This document shows, one piece after another, positions 43,352 through 50,481 of a stretch of DNA of 64,000 bases. Position 1 is the first letter of the stretch; every line of letters starts with the position of its first letter. Made by a program: the position numbers and the translations under genes. The notes under the pieces were generated by a model. It saw only the letters and a program-made list of their open reading frames with translations, ran no database searches and was not told the DNA's origin. Origin of the DNA: DAOPYU01 sp942493245 (GTDB lineage Bacteria; Sumerlaeota; Sumerlaeia; UBA8349); assembly GCA_942493245.1 (NCBI GenBank), contig OW818685.1, positions 4,278,001 through 4,342,000 of the forward strand. The letters run 5' to 3'.

Positions 43352-44329
43352 ATGAATGAAAGTTCTCCCCCTCCTGATCCGTGGAAGAAGCGACTGTGGT
43401 ACCTGTTATTTGGCGTGATAGGTGGTACATTTCTGCTTTATTGCCTCTTTTCATTCTGGTTGAGATCCATTTCAGACCCTAACCTGAATCGCGAGATTCC
43501 TCCTCCCGAAATCTCCGGTTCCAGCCAGGCAGAAAAAATCATGCAGAATGGAGAAATGCTCCGCTCGGACGACAGGCCAACGTCAAATACCGTCATTGTG
43601 GATGCGTCCGGACGAGAGATTCTGAATCTTGGGGATTTTCCTCATCTCTCTCCTACAATGCGGTATTTGGCTGAAACGTGGGTTGGGGCCTGGAATGTTC
43701 TGGACCGGGGGATGGAAGCAAACAAGAATTCGAGCAATATTCCCCGGATTCGACAGAAAATGTTCCAAGGGGCGGAAGCATTCAAGGAGTACCTGAATTT
43801 TCCCCTGAAGTGGGGAAGAACCTCGTATCAGGATGCGGAAATAGGTGAGGGCCGACTCTATACTTCCTATGGCTATTCTGTCGGAAATCTCCTTTATGGG
43901 GAGTTTCCGAAGGAGATGTTGCCCTATTTTACTGTATTGATGGAACTCTCATATCTCAGCAGTGATATGCACTATCGTATGTGTGCCGAAGTGGCGATCC
44001 GATACGGGGAATGGAGGGAGGCGGTACAATATTTATCCTCGATAAATACCTTTAGAAGATGTGAGGAGCACTACGATTCACTGCCGGTAACCCAACAGTG
44101 TTGGGAAGATGAACTCTTCTGCTGGCGCCAGATGGGATCGGCCGGGCGGGCCGGAGTGATCGCTCGTTCTTACCAGGAAAGTATTCCACGGCCACGGTAC
44201 CCAAACCTGACGAATAACCTGATGCACCTTCCAGCCGAATTTGTTTGGGAAAGGATCGTCAATGAACAATGGCGGGAGAGTGAGACGTCATCTCAAAACC
44301 AGAAAGAACCGGCCCAAACGGAACCCTGA
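43352..44329 (+). CDS. Uncharacterised single-pass membrane protein, tandem paralogue A
   Basis: The protein of 325 aa has a short cytoplasmic N-terminus (MNESSPPPDPWKKR), one transmembrane helix (about 15-38), a Pro-rich linker (REIPPPEISG) and a predicted mostly helical outer domain. I do not recognise a family. It is clearly paralogous to the next gene: both have the core ASGREILNLGDFPHLSPTMR (DAAGQEILNLRDFPHLSPTM in the other), LPLxWGxxSYQ, EDELFCWRQMG and HLPAEFVWE/G. The Met at 43352 is chosen over 43310 because both paralogues then start with MNE. GC is lower than in the second copy, so the copies have drifted or one was acquired. Confidence 0.75.
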   Translation: MNESSPPPDPWKKRLWYLLFGVIGGTFLLYCLFSFWLRSISDPNLNREIPPPEISGSSQAEKIMQNGEMLRSDDRPTSNTVIVDASGREILNLGDFPHLSPTMRYLAETWVGAWNVLDRGMEANKNSSNIPRIRQKMFQGAEAFKEYLNFPLKWGRTSYQDAEIGEGRLYTSYGYSVGNLLYGEFPKEMLPYFTVLMELSYLSSDMHYRMCAEVAIRYGEWREAVQYLSSINTFRRCEEHYDSLPVTQQCWEDELFCWRQMGSAGRAGVIARSYQESIPRPRYPNLTNNLMHLPAEFVWERIVNEQWRESETSSQNQKEPAQTEP

Positions 44330-44504
44330 AGAAATGGAACGGGATACGCCGCCAAGTCGGACAATATAACCCAGAGAGACCGTTTCCGACATTTTCTTGT
44401 CTGGAGCCTGTTTCAGTCGGGCTTCCTTTTGGAAAACAGAGGTGAGCCCCCCCCCAAAAAAAAATCGAAAAAACGCATCCAACCTTCCAACAAAATGGCC
44501 GATT

Positions 44505-44516
44505 TGACACTATAGT
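44505..44516 (+). promoter_or_regulatory. Candidate -10 element conserved upstream of the second paralogue
   Basis: TGACACTATAGT lies 81 bp before the ATG at 44597 and matches the block upstream of the first paralogue (TGACATTATATT) in sequence and spacing. Confidence 0.4.
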
Positions 44517-44596
44517 AGTGACGGCGTTTAAAGCCCGTCCCTGAAACGCGCCAAGAAATGGCCGATGGCCAGGTACCGGAAAGAAGAAAGTCGAAA

Positions 44597-45598
44597 ATGA
44601 ATGAAACAGCGTCCCTCCCTCCCGGGAAGAAGAAAAAGTGGTTCTGGCGTCTGCTGATCGGCGGTGTGGCCGGGTTCGGCCTGGTCTGCCTGGGCCTGAT
44701 CGCAATTTCGCTCCCGAACCTGACGCGGGAGGTCGTCCCGCCCGTAATCTCCGGTCCCCGACAACTCGAAAAAGTCGAGCAAAGTAGAGAAATGTCCCAC
44801 TCGGACGAAAACAGGGAAACACCCAGCACGGACGACACGCCGACCTCGCGGACCATCATCGTGGACGCAGCCGGGCAGGAAATCTTGAACCTCCGCGACT
44901 TTCCCCACCTCTCCCCGACCATGCGGTATCTGGCCGAGGAGTGGATTGTGGCCTGGAAAGAACTGGAAGAGGCCATTGGAGCGAATACCGGTTCGGCCAC
45001 CCCATCCCAGATTCGGCAGAAATTGTTGCAGAGTGTGGAAGATTTCAAGGCGTGCCTGAATCTCCCTCTGGAGTGGGGGAAAATGTCGTATCAGGAAACA
45101 TACGACAAGTTGATCGAAAATCTCGAAAGTGATGCGTTCCGGAATGGCATGCACAACGACTTCCGGGATGGAACCGAAAGTTCTCTTGCCGTCTTGCGTG
45201 TCTTGAGGAAACTCGATGTCGTCCGGGGTAATATGACCAGCCGTGTGCGATCCGAGCTGGCGATTCAGTATGGAGAATGGGGCGAGGCCGTTCGCGCCAG
45301 TTCAGAGATCAACACCTACCGGGAATATCAGCGTCCGTATGATTCCCGCCCGGTGATCGAGCAATGCCGGGAAGACGAACTCTTCTGTTGGCGCCAGATG
45401 GGGTTGACCGGTCGGATTGGACTGGTGGCCCGTTCCTACGAAGAACGCCTCCCACGAGTACAGAAACCCTCCCTGACAAATGACCTGGCACACCTTCCGG
45501 CCGAATTTGTCTGGGGCGCGATGAGTGAGGGGGGACTGTGGCAAAAAACCTGGAACCCGCCTCAAAACCCGGAAGAACCGACACAAACGGCGCCCTGA
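44597..45598 (+). CDS. Uncharacterised single-pass membrane protein, tandem paralogue B
   Basis: The protein of 333 aa starts behind a purine-rich site (GGAAAGAAGAAAG). The N-terminus MNETASLPPGKKKKWFWR leads into one transmembrane helix (about 20-38), followed by a linker with PPVISG. The outer domain aligns with the previous gene along its whole length. The most conserved blocks are RDFPHLSPTMRYLAEEW, QCREDELFCWRQMG, GLVARSYEERLPR and LAHLPAEFVWG. The shared ELFCWRQMG motif with its cysteine, and a conserved ELAIQYGEWGEAV that resembles a TPR-like helix pair, suggest a helical repeat fold. The role is unknown. Confidence 0.78.
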   Translation: MNETASLPPGKKKKWFWRLLIGGVAGFGLVCLGLIAISLPNLTREVVPPVISGPRQLEKVEQSREMSHSDENRETPSTDDTPTSRTIIVDAAGQEILNLRDFPHLSPTMRYLAEEWIVAWKELEEAIGANTGSATPSQIRQKLLQSVEDFKACLNLPLEWGKMSYQETYDKLIENLESDAFRNGMHNDFRDGTESSLAVLRVLRKLDVVRGNMTSRVRSELAIQYGEWGEAVRASSEINTYREYQRPYDSRPVIEQCREDELFCWRQMGLTGRIGLVARSYEERLPRVQKPSLTNDLAHLPAEFVWGAMSEGGLWQKTWNPPQNPEEPTQTAP

Positions 45599-45767
45599 CA
45601 GGGTGGTCCATGTCAGCCCAGGGCAGAGCGAAGCGTCGGCCTGGGTCCCATGGCCCCATCCCCTCCAAGGGCTGAAAGCCCGCTCCAGGCGAAGCGCAAC
45701 CCAACGGGCTGAGTTTGTTAATCTCCGGAATCCCGCAAAGTCGCCCGGATGCCCGGAACCGCAACCG

Positions 45768-45787
45768 CGCCAATCAGGAGATTGGCG
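45768..45787. repeat. Small hairpin repeat, copy 3
   Basis: CGCCAATC and GATTGGCG form an 8-bp stem with loop AGGA. It sits in the 305-bp space 45599-45903 between two convergent genes, where I see no coding sequence. The long minus-strand frame across this space is made of repeat translation. Confidence 0.8.
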
Positions 45788-45903
45788 ATCCCTGGAGGGC
45801 GCTTTCTTCAGAAAACGCGAAGTTGGTTCCGGCTCCGCTGCGCCAGGTCTTTCGTGGTTAAATGAAGGCCGGTTACATGCCGCGATGTATATTCCTCCTC
45901 CTC

Positions 45904-46521
45904 TCACTCCAACCCATCGGGATGGGATGGGTGTGAGGGGTGCAAACCGTGGTAAAGGTGCGGACGGTGCCGACTGCGGTGGGCGCGGCGTTTCTCGCGG
46001 AAGTTGTGGAATGTCTCGAAAAGCCACAGGGCAATCGGGTAGGCAAGCGCCCCAGCCACCAGTCCCATCAGACTCCCGCCGAGCATCATGGGCGCCAGAA
46101 CATCCATCCCGATGGAGAAAAAGACCTTGAATTCCCGTAGAAACGAACCGAACTGGAGCGTTCCGAGATCGTGAAAAATGCGGGACAGGATCTGGCAGAC
46201 CTCGCTGGCGGGCGGACCGGGGATCAGCCACGCGCCGGCCTTGTAGGCGAACATGTACAGGGGGGTGAAGGTGGCCGGGTTGGAAAGGCAGGAGGAGAGC
46301 AAAGCCGCCGGACGGCTGGCGCGGAACAGGGTGGCCAGCGCCGCGGCCAGGATCAGGTGCAACCCGACCGTGGGCGTACACGCCACAAACACCCCCAGGG
46401 CAAACCCCAGCCCGACCGACTCGGGCGTCCCGCGCAGGGAAAGCAGAAACCGGAGCCACTTGCGCTGACCACGGCGAAAGACCTGGGTGTTCCGAGCGGT
46501 CTGGAAGATTCTGCGGATCAT
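45904..46521 (-). CDS. DUF2062 membrane protein
   Basis: The protein of 205 aa shows the DUF2062 pattern: a basic N-terminus (RRGQRKWLRFLLSLRGTPES), the motif VGLGFALGVFVACTPTVGLH, the strongly conserved SNPATFTPLYMFAYKAG, and three to four transmembrane helices. The family's function is not established; members occur next to glycosyltransferase or lipid-modification genes. The His-rich tail (RRAHRSRHRPHLYHGLHPSH) looks low-complexity and may be a drifted extension. It follows the radical SAM gene by 58 bp on the same strand, so the two are probably one transcript. Confidence 0.85.
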   Translation of the reverse strand: MIRRIFQTARNTQVFRRGQRKWLRFLLSLRGTPESVGLGFALGVFVACTPTVGLHLILAAALATLFRASRPAALLSSCLSNPATFTPLYMFAYKAGAWLIPGPPASEVCQILSRIFHDLGTLQFGSFLREFKVFFSIGMDVLAPMMLGGSLMGLVAGALAYPIALWLFETFHNFREKRRAHRSRHRPHLYHGLHPSHPSHPDGLE

Positions 46522-46579
46522 CGGATTGAGCGTCCTCAGTCTCCTGCGGGTTTACTTGTTTTATAAACAAAACCCCGCC

Positions 46580-48604
46580 TCACGACCGCCTTTTCCGCTG
46601 GCGGCCTGGACCGGGGACGAGTTTCTTGGGGAGGCCTTTTTTGTAAGGGATGGGGGACGCCGCTCCTCGACCTTTTGGAGGATGTGGGGGAACGGCTTTT
46701 TTCCTTCTCGGTTCGGGCAGTTCGTCCTGCTGGTGGTAGAGCAACAGGGCGCGCTGGTGTTCGCGCTCCATGTGGGACTTGGCCACATAGAGATGGCGTA
46801 GGTCGCGGTAGTCCATCTCGGAATGGTACATGGCCGCGGCCAGGGTCATCGGGCAGGGGAGAAAATCCTGCACCTGCTGGAGTTTGCGTCCCGAAAGTTT
46901 CAGGAAACGCATCAGGGCGCGCATGTCCTCCTCGGAGGAACCTGGAAACGAGGCGATGAAGTAGGGGGTCAGATACTGCTTCTTGTGGATCGAACGGCTC
47001 ATCTCCTCGAACCGCTCGGCAAAGGCTTCGTACACCTGAATGCTCGGTTTGCGCATGAGCGCCAGGACGCTCTTGGTCACGTGCTCGGGTGCCACGGACA
47101 GATGCCCCCCCACCAGATGCCGCACGAGCAACTGCATGTAGGCTTCATTTTCCTGCCGCTTTTTCTCCTCGCGCTGGTGCATCAGGCGCAGGCGCACTTT
47201 CTTTTCACCCATGCTTTCCTTGCGCTGATCCACGGCGCGGTCGGGGACTTCCTCAAGTTCCGGCATATCCTGCAACAGGTCGTACCGGATGCCCGAGGCC
47301 ACAAACAGGTGCTCGACCCCCTCGATACCCAGCGCGCGGCGCAGAAGGGAAAGGTGCGGTCCGTGCGCGGTGTTCAGGTTGGGACACACCGCCGGATACA
47401 GACACGAGGGACGGCGGCAGGCGGAGCAGACCTTCTCGTCGAACCCCGACATGCCATACATGTTCGCGGTCGGTCCCCCCACATCGCTGATCGTCCCGTG
47501 GAAATCGGGGTGTTGCGTCAGGCGGCGGATCTCGTCGAGAATGGACTCCGCCGACCGCGACACCACGTGGCGCCCCTGATGGACCGACAGGGCGCAGAAC
47601 GAACAGCCGCCAAAACAGCCGCGATGGCTCACCACGGAAAACTGGACCGGCGCGAGCGCCGGAATCTTCTGTTTGTAAGACGGATGCGCGCGGCGCTGGT
47701 AGGGCCACGCGTAGGCCGTGTCCAACTGCCGCGGCGTCATGGGGTACGCCAGCCACTCGACCACCAGACGGTCACCGTGGCGTTGAACCACCAGACTCGA
47801 TTCGGCCTTCTGCCCCGGATGCATGCCGGTGCGGCCACAGACCAGCGCTTTCTCCAACGCCACCGACATCTTGAGGAAGTGCATCGCCGACTCGCTCACC
47901 ACCTCGAAATCGTCCAGGAGGATGGCGCGCTGCGTTTCTTCGTCCGTCAGTTCGGCCTCGGGAATGGACACCACGGTCCCTGGAATGCGGTCGAGCGGCT
48001 TGCCCGCCTTGAGCCGCCGCGCGATCTCGACAATCGTCACCTCGCCCATGCCCGACACGATCAGGTCGGCCTTCGAGTCGAGGAGGATGGAACGGCGCAC
48101 CCGGTCCTTCCAATAATCATAGTGTGCGAACCGCCGCAGGCTGGCCTCAATGCCGCCCAGCACCACCGGCACACCGGGGAAGACGTGGCGCACCACATTG
48201 GTGTACACCACGGTGGCATAGTTGGGGCGTCTTCCGCTCTGCCCGCCGGGCGAATACGCGTCGTCGTGGCGCGGCTTCTTGTTGGCCGTGTAGTTGGCGA
48301 CCATGGAATCCATCGCCCCGGCCGTCACCCCGACGAAGAGGCGGGGCTTGCCCATGACCGTAAAATCCTCTTCCTTCGTCCAGTCGGGTTGCGCCACAAT
48401 GCCAACCCGGAAACCGGCCGCTTCGAGCGCGCGCCCGATGACCGCCATGCCGAAGGAGGGATGGTCCACATAGGCGTCGCCGGTCACAAGCAGGATGTCG
48501 AGTTCGTCCCACCCGCGCAGTTCCATTTCCGCGCGCGACATGGGAAGAAATGCGGCCAGGTACTTTTTCTGATCGGCAGCGGTCATTCTTTTTGAAGGGT
48601 TCAT
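46580..48604 (-). CDS. ygiQ: YgiQ-family radical SAM protein
   Basis: The protein of 674 aa starts at the ATG at 48604, behind GAGAGGAA. The N-terminus (DILLVTGDAYVDHPSFGMAV) matches the B12-binding-like domain of YgiQ, followed by PRLFVGVTAGAMDSMVANYT and VVLGGIEASLRRFAHYDYW. The radical SAM core carries CFGGCSFC, which binds the 4Fe-4S cluster. Further family blocks are DVGGPTANMYG, KSVLALMRKPS and YLTPYFIASFPGSSEEDM. The C-terminus has FLPCPMTLAAAMYHS and a basic Pro-rich tail. The family is widespread and its reaction is not known. Length is normal for the family. Confidence 0.95.
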   Translation of the reverse strand: MNPSKRMTAADQKKYLAAFLPMSRAEMELRGWDELDILLVTGDAYVDHPSFGMAVIGRALEAAGFRVGIVAQPDWTKEEDFTVMGKPRLFVGVTAGAMDSMVANYTANKKPRHDDAYSPGGQSGRRPNYATVVYTNVVRHVFPGVPVVLGGIEASLRRFAHYDYWKDRVRRSILLDSKADLIVSGMGEVTIVEIARRLKAGKPLDRIPGTVVSIPEAELTDEETQRAILLDDFEVVSESAMHFLKMSVALEKALVCGRTGMHPGQKAESSLVVQRHGDRLVVEWLAYPMTPRQLDTAYAWPYQRRAHPSYKQKIPALAPVQFSVVSHRGCFGGCSFCALSVHQGRHVVSRSAESILDEIRRLTQHPDFHGTISDVGGPTANMYGMSGFDEKVCSACRRPSCLYPAVCPNLNTAHGPHLSLLRRALGIEGVEHLFVASGIRYDLLQDMPELEEVPDRAVDQRKESMGEKKVRLRLMHQREEKKRQENEAYMQLLVRHLVGGHLSVAPEHVTKSVLALMRKPSIQVYEAFAERFEEMSRSIHKKQYLTPYFIASFPGSSEEDMRALMRFLKLSGRKLQQVQDFLPCPMTLAAAMYHSEMDYRDLRHLYVAKSHMEREHQRALLLYHQQDELPEPRRKKAVPPHPPKGRGAASPIPYKKGLPKKLVPGPGRQRKRRS

Positions 48605-48785
48605 GGTTCCTCTCCCCGTCCTGGAGTGGCGGGTGGTTCCGCCGATTGCGGGGATTTCGCCGCATCCCGGGTCCAGCATCCGGACCCGAATTTTAACACG
48701 CGCCTCGTCCATCGGATAGCGCATTGTCTGATTTCGAATAGAAAGTAAGGTGACGAGTCCGGCCCGAGGGGGGATCTTCCCCGTC

Positions 48786-49466
48786 TCACTTGAGATCCAG
48801 GAGTTTTTCCGACTTCTTCGGATCGTCCTTGCGGGTCGGCTTCAGACTCGACACGGCGGGTTGATCCAGTTTCAGGTGGAATTCCCACAGGTCGCCGCCG
48901 CTCTTGCTGCCGTTTGTCGTGTCGTAGGCATAGGGGGCCAGTTCGCGTTCAGCCCGGACGGCGTCCCCGTTCTTGAAGGCCCGTTCGAGTTTCTCGATAT
49001 TGGTGTCGAAAACTCCGTCGCGCCCACAGCTTATCAGCACCCACCCGTTGCCCCCCGGCAAAGTCCAATAGGCGTAGAGGCGGGGGAAGTTGCTGTCGGA
49101 GTAGGGATCGGTCCCCAGGTCTTTGATGTACGGGATCGGCGATGTCAGGGCGCGGGGGCCATTGGCCCGGTAGCGCAGAAAAGCCGGCATGGCCTGTTCC
49201 GGCGCGGCGCCGGCCATCGCGGCGGAATCCTCGGTGGTTGGCGGACAGGTTCCCTGATCCGCCCAGAAAGCGTCAAGCGCCCGGCCCAGAACCGCCACCT
49301 GTTGCTCGTGCTGTTTCAGCCGGTCGTCTCCGAAACGCTTCCAGATCAGACTCCCGAGGGCGATCAGCCCCCACACCAGAATCACAGCCACGACCAGGAA
49401 CAGGACGGGACGCATCCAATTTCCACGGGACGGATTTTCAGCCGCCCGTCTCACCCGCATCTGCAT
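48786..49466 (-). CDS. GspG-like pseudopilin domain protein with membrane anchor
   Basis: The protein of about 226 aa has a transmembrane helix (PVLFLVVAVILVWGLIALGS) after about 20 polar residues and a periplasmic domain. That domain has type II secretion pseudopilin (GspG) features: an amphipathic helix with ALDAFWADQGTCPPT, LGTDPYSDSNFPRLYAYW, WVLISCGRDGVFDTN and the end motif YDTTNGSKSGGDLW. It lacks the prepilin leader (a G-F-T-L-x-E motif before the hydrophobic helix), so it is probably not processed like a true pilin. A start at 49466 is chosen for the AGAGGG site just upstream; the frame continues to 49577. It may be an assembly factor or a reporter-type membrane protein. Confidence 0.75.
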   Translation of the reverse strand: MQMRVRRAAENPSRGNWMRPVLFLVVAVILVWGLIALGSLIWKRFGDDRLKQHEQQVAVLGRALDAFWADQGTCPPTTEDSAAMAGAAPEQAMPAFLRYRANGPRALTSPIPYIKDLGTDPYSDSNFPRLYAYWTLPGGNGWVLISCGRDGVFDTNIEKLERAFKNGDAVRAERELAPYAYDTTNGSKSGGDLWEFHLKLDQPAVSSLKPTRKDDPKKSEKLLDLK

Positions 49467-49500
49467 CTCGACACCCTCTCTTCTCAATCTGGTTGCCACC

Positions 49501-49539
49501 CCCCGCAACCGCCAACCGGCAGGGTAGGCGGTTGCGGGG
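49501..49539 (-). promoter_or_regulatory. Long hairpin in the leader of the pseudopilin-like gene
   Basis: A 13-bp perfect stem (CCCCGCAACCGCC, 49501-49513, with 49527-49539) has a 13-nt loop. It lies about 35 bp upstream of the start codon on the minus strand, in the divergent region between two genes. Read on the plus strand it is followed by TTATT only. It could be a leader structure or a transcription barrier. Confidence 0.4.
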
Positions 49540-49717
49540 TTATTCGCAAGCATTTTGCGTGGGGGGATGTCATCCATTCAATTGCCAATCCGGCAAGAGA
49601 AGGCGGAACATCAGGCGATTCAACACACTGGATCACGCCAACCGGCGATTCTCAGTTGAGAAATAAAACACATCGTGGCATCATTCCGGCCAGTGTCAGG
49701 AGGAAAGGAACGAGAAG

Positions 49718-50350
49718 ATGGGGACAATCGAATTTACGGACAATTACGAAGATCTCAGCACCGATAAAGGCTATCAGTTCAAGTTTTACTGTGAGCATTG
49801 TGGCAATGGCTACATGTCGTCGTTCAAGCCGAGCGTGCTGGGAATGGCCAGCGGCCTGTTGAACGCCGCGTCGTCCTTTTTTGGCGGGGTTCTGGGCCGG
49901 GCGGCCGACAGCGCCTACGAGGTCCAGCGAACCATCGGCGGCAAAGCGCACGACGACGCCGTGCGCGAAGCGGTCGAGGAGATCCGGCCCAAGTTCGTCC
50001 AGTGCCGCCGGTGCGGGCAGTGGGTCTGCCGGGACGTCTGTTTCAACCCGACCGCCAATATGTGCAAAAACTGCGCCCCGATCGCTGAGCAGGAAGAAAC
50101 CGCCCTGCGTTCGACCCATGTGCGCGACCAGGTGACCAACGATCTGTTCTTGGAAGAGAACGAACGGATGAGCGCCAAGGCCAAACAGGTGACGGCGAAA
50201 TGCGCCCAGTGCGGCGAGCCGACGCTGGGCCAGAAGTTCTGTCCCGGCTGCGGCGCCCCCACCTCGGAATCCGCACGGTTCTGTCCCCAGTGCGGCAAGA
50301 AAGCCGCGCCCAACGCCAAGTTCTGCGGCGATTGCGGCGGGAAGTTGTAA
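49718..50350 (+). CDS. Zinc-ribbon protein
   Basis: The protein of 210 aa starts behind AGGAGGAAAGGA. The N-terminal half has one CxxC (YCEHCGNGYM), a Gly/Ala-rich hydrophobic segment (SVLGMASGLLNAASSFFGG) and CRRCGQWVCRDVCFN...CKNC. The C-terminal part is three consecutive zinc ribbons: CAQCGEPTLGQKFCPGCG, CPQCG and CGDCG. The arrangement fits zinc-ribbon adaptor proteins that bind other proteins or membranes. The gene stands alone between divergent and convergent neighbours. Confidence 0.88.
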   Translation: MGTIEFTDNYEDLSTDKGYQFKFYCEHCGNGYMSSFKPSVLGMASGLLNAASSFFGGVLGRAADSAYEVQRTIGGKAHDDAVREAVEEIRPKFVQCRRCGQWVCRDVCFNPTANMCKNCAPIAEQEETALRSTHVRDQVTNDLFLEENERMSAKAKQVTAKCAQCGEPTLGQKFCPGCGAPTSESARFCPQCGKKAAPNAKFCGDCGGKL

Positions 50351-50377
50351 TATCGAAAGCGAAACCGAAAAAGGCAA

Positions 50378-50444
50378 GACAGGATCACGGGATTTATCGG
50401 ATAAAACCGGAATGCGGTCATCCTGTAAATCCTGTGATCCTGTC
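50378..50444. repeat. 25-bp inverted repeat between convergent genes
   Basis: The left arm (50378-50402, starting GACAGGATCACGGGATTTA) pairs with the right arm (50420-50444, ending TGTGATCCTGTC) with 22 of 25 matches. It belongs to a repeat type built from ATCCTGT units, also seen at 53384-53424. It sits between the stops of the zinc-ribbon and HEAT-like genes and could end transcription from both sides. Confidence 0.75.
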
Positions 50445-50481
50445 CCTCAGTTTCTATACTCCTCTTACCCAAGAGATGAAA

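Noticed and set aside
45302..46570. A 422-codon minus-strand frame covering DUF2062 in another frame and the intergenic repeats
   Set aside because: It runs through the hairpin repeat and the 3' end of a plus-strand gene, and has no domain. The DUF2062 frame explains the region.
46823..48595. A 590-codon plus-strand frame opposite ygiQ
   Set aside because: The minus strand has all YgiQ motifs including CFGGCSFC; the plus frame is a His/Gln-rich shadow.
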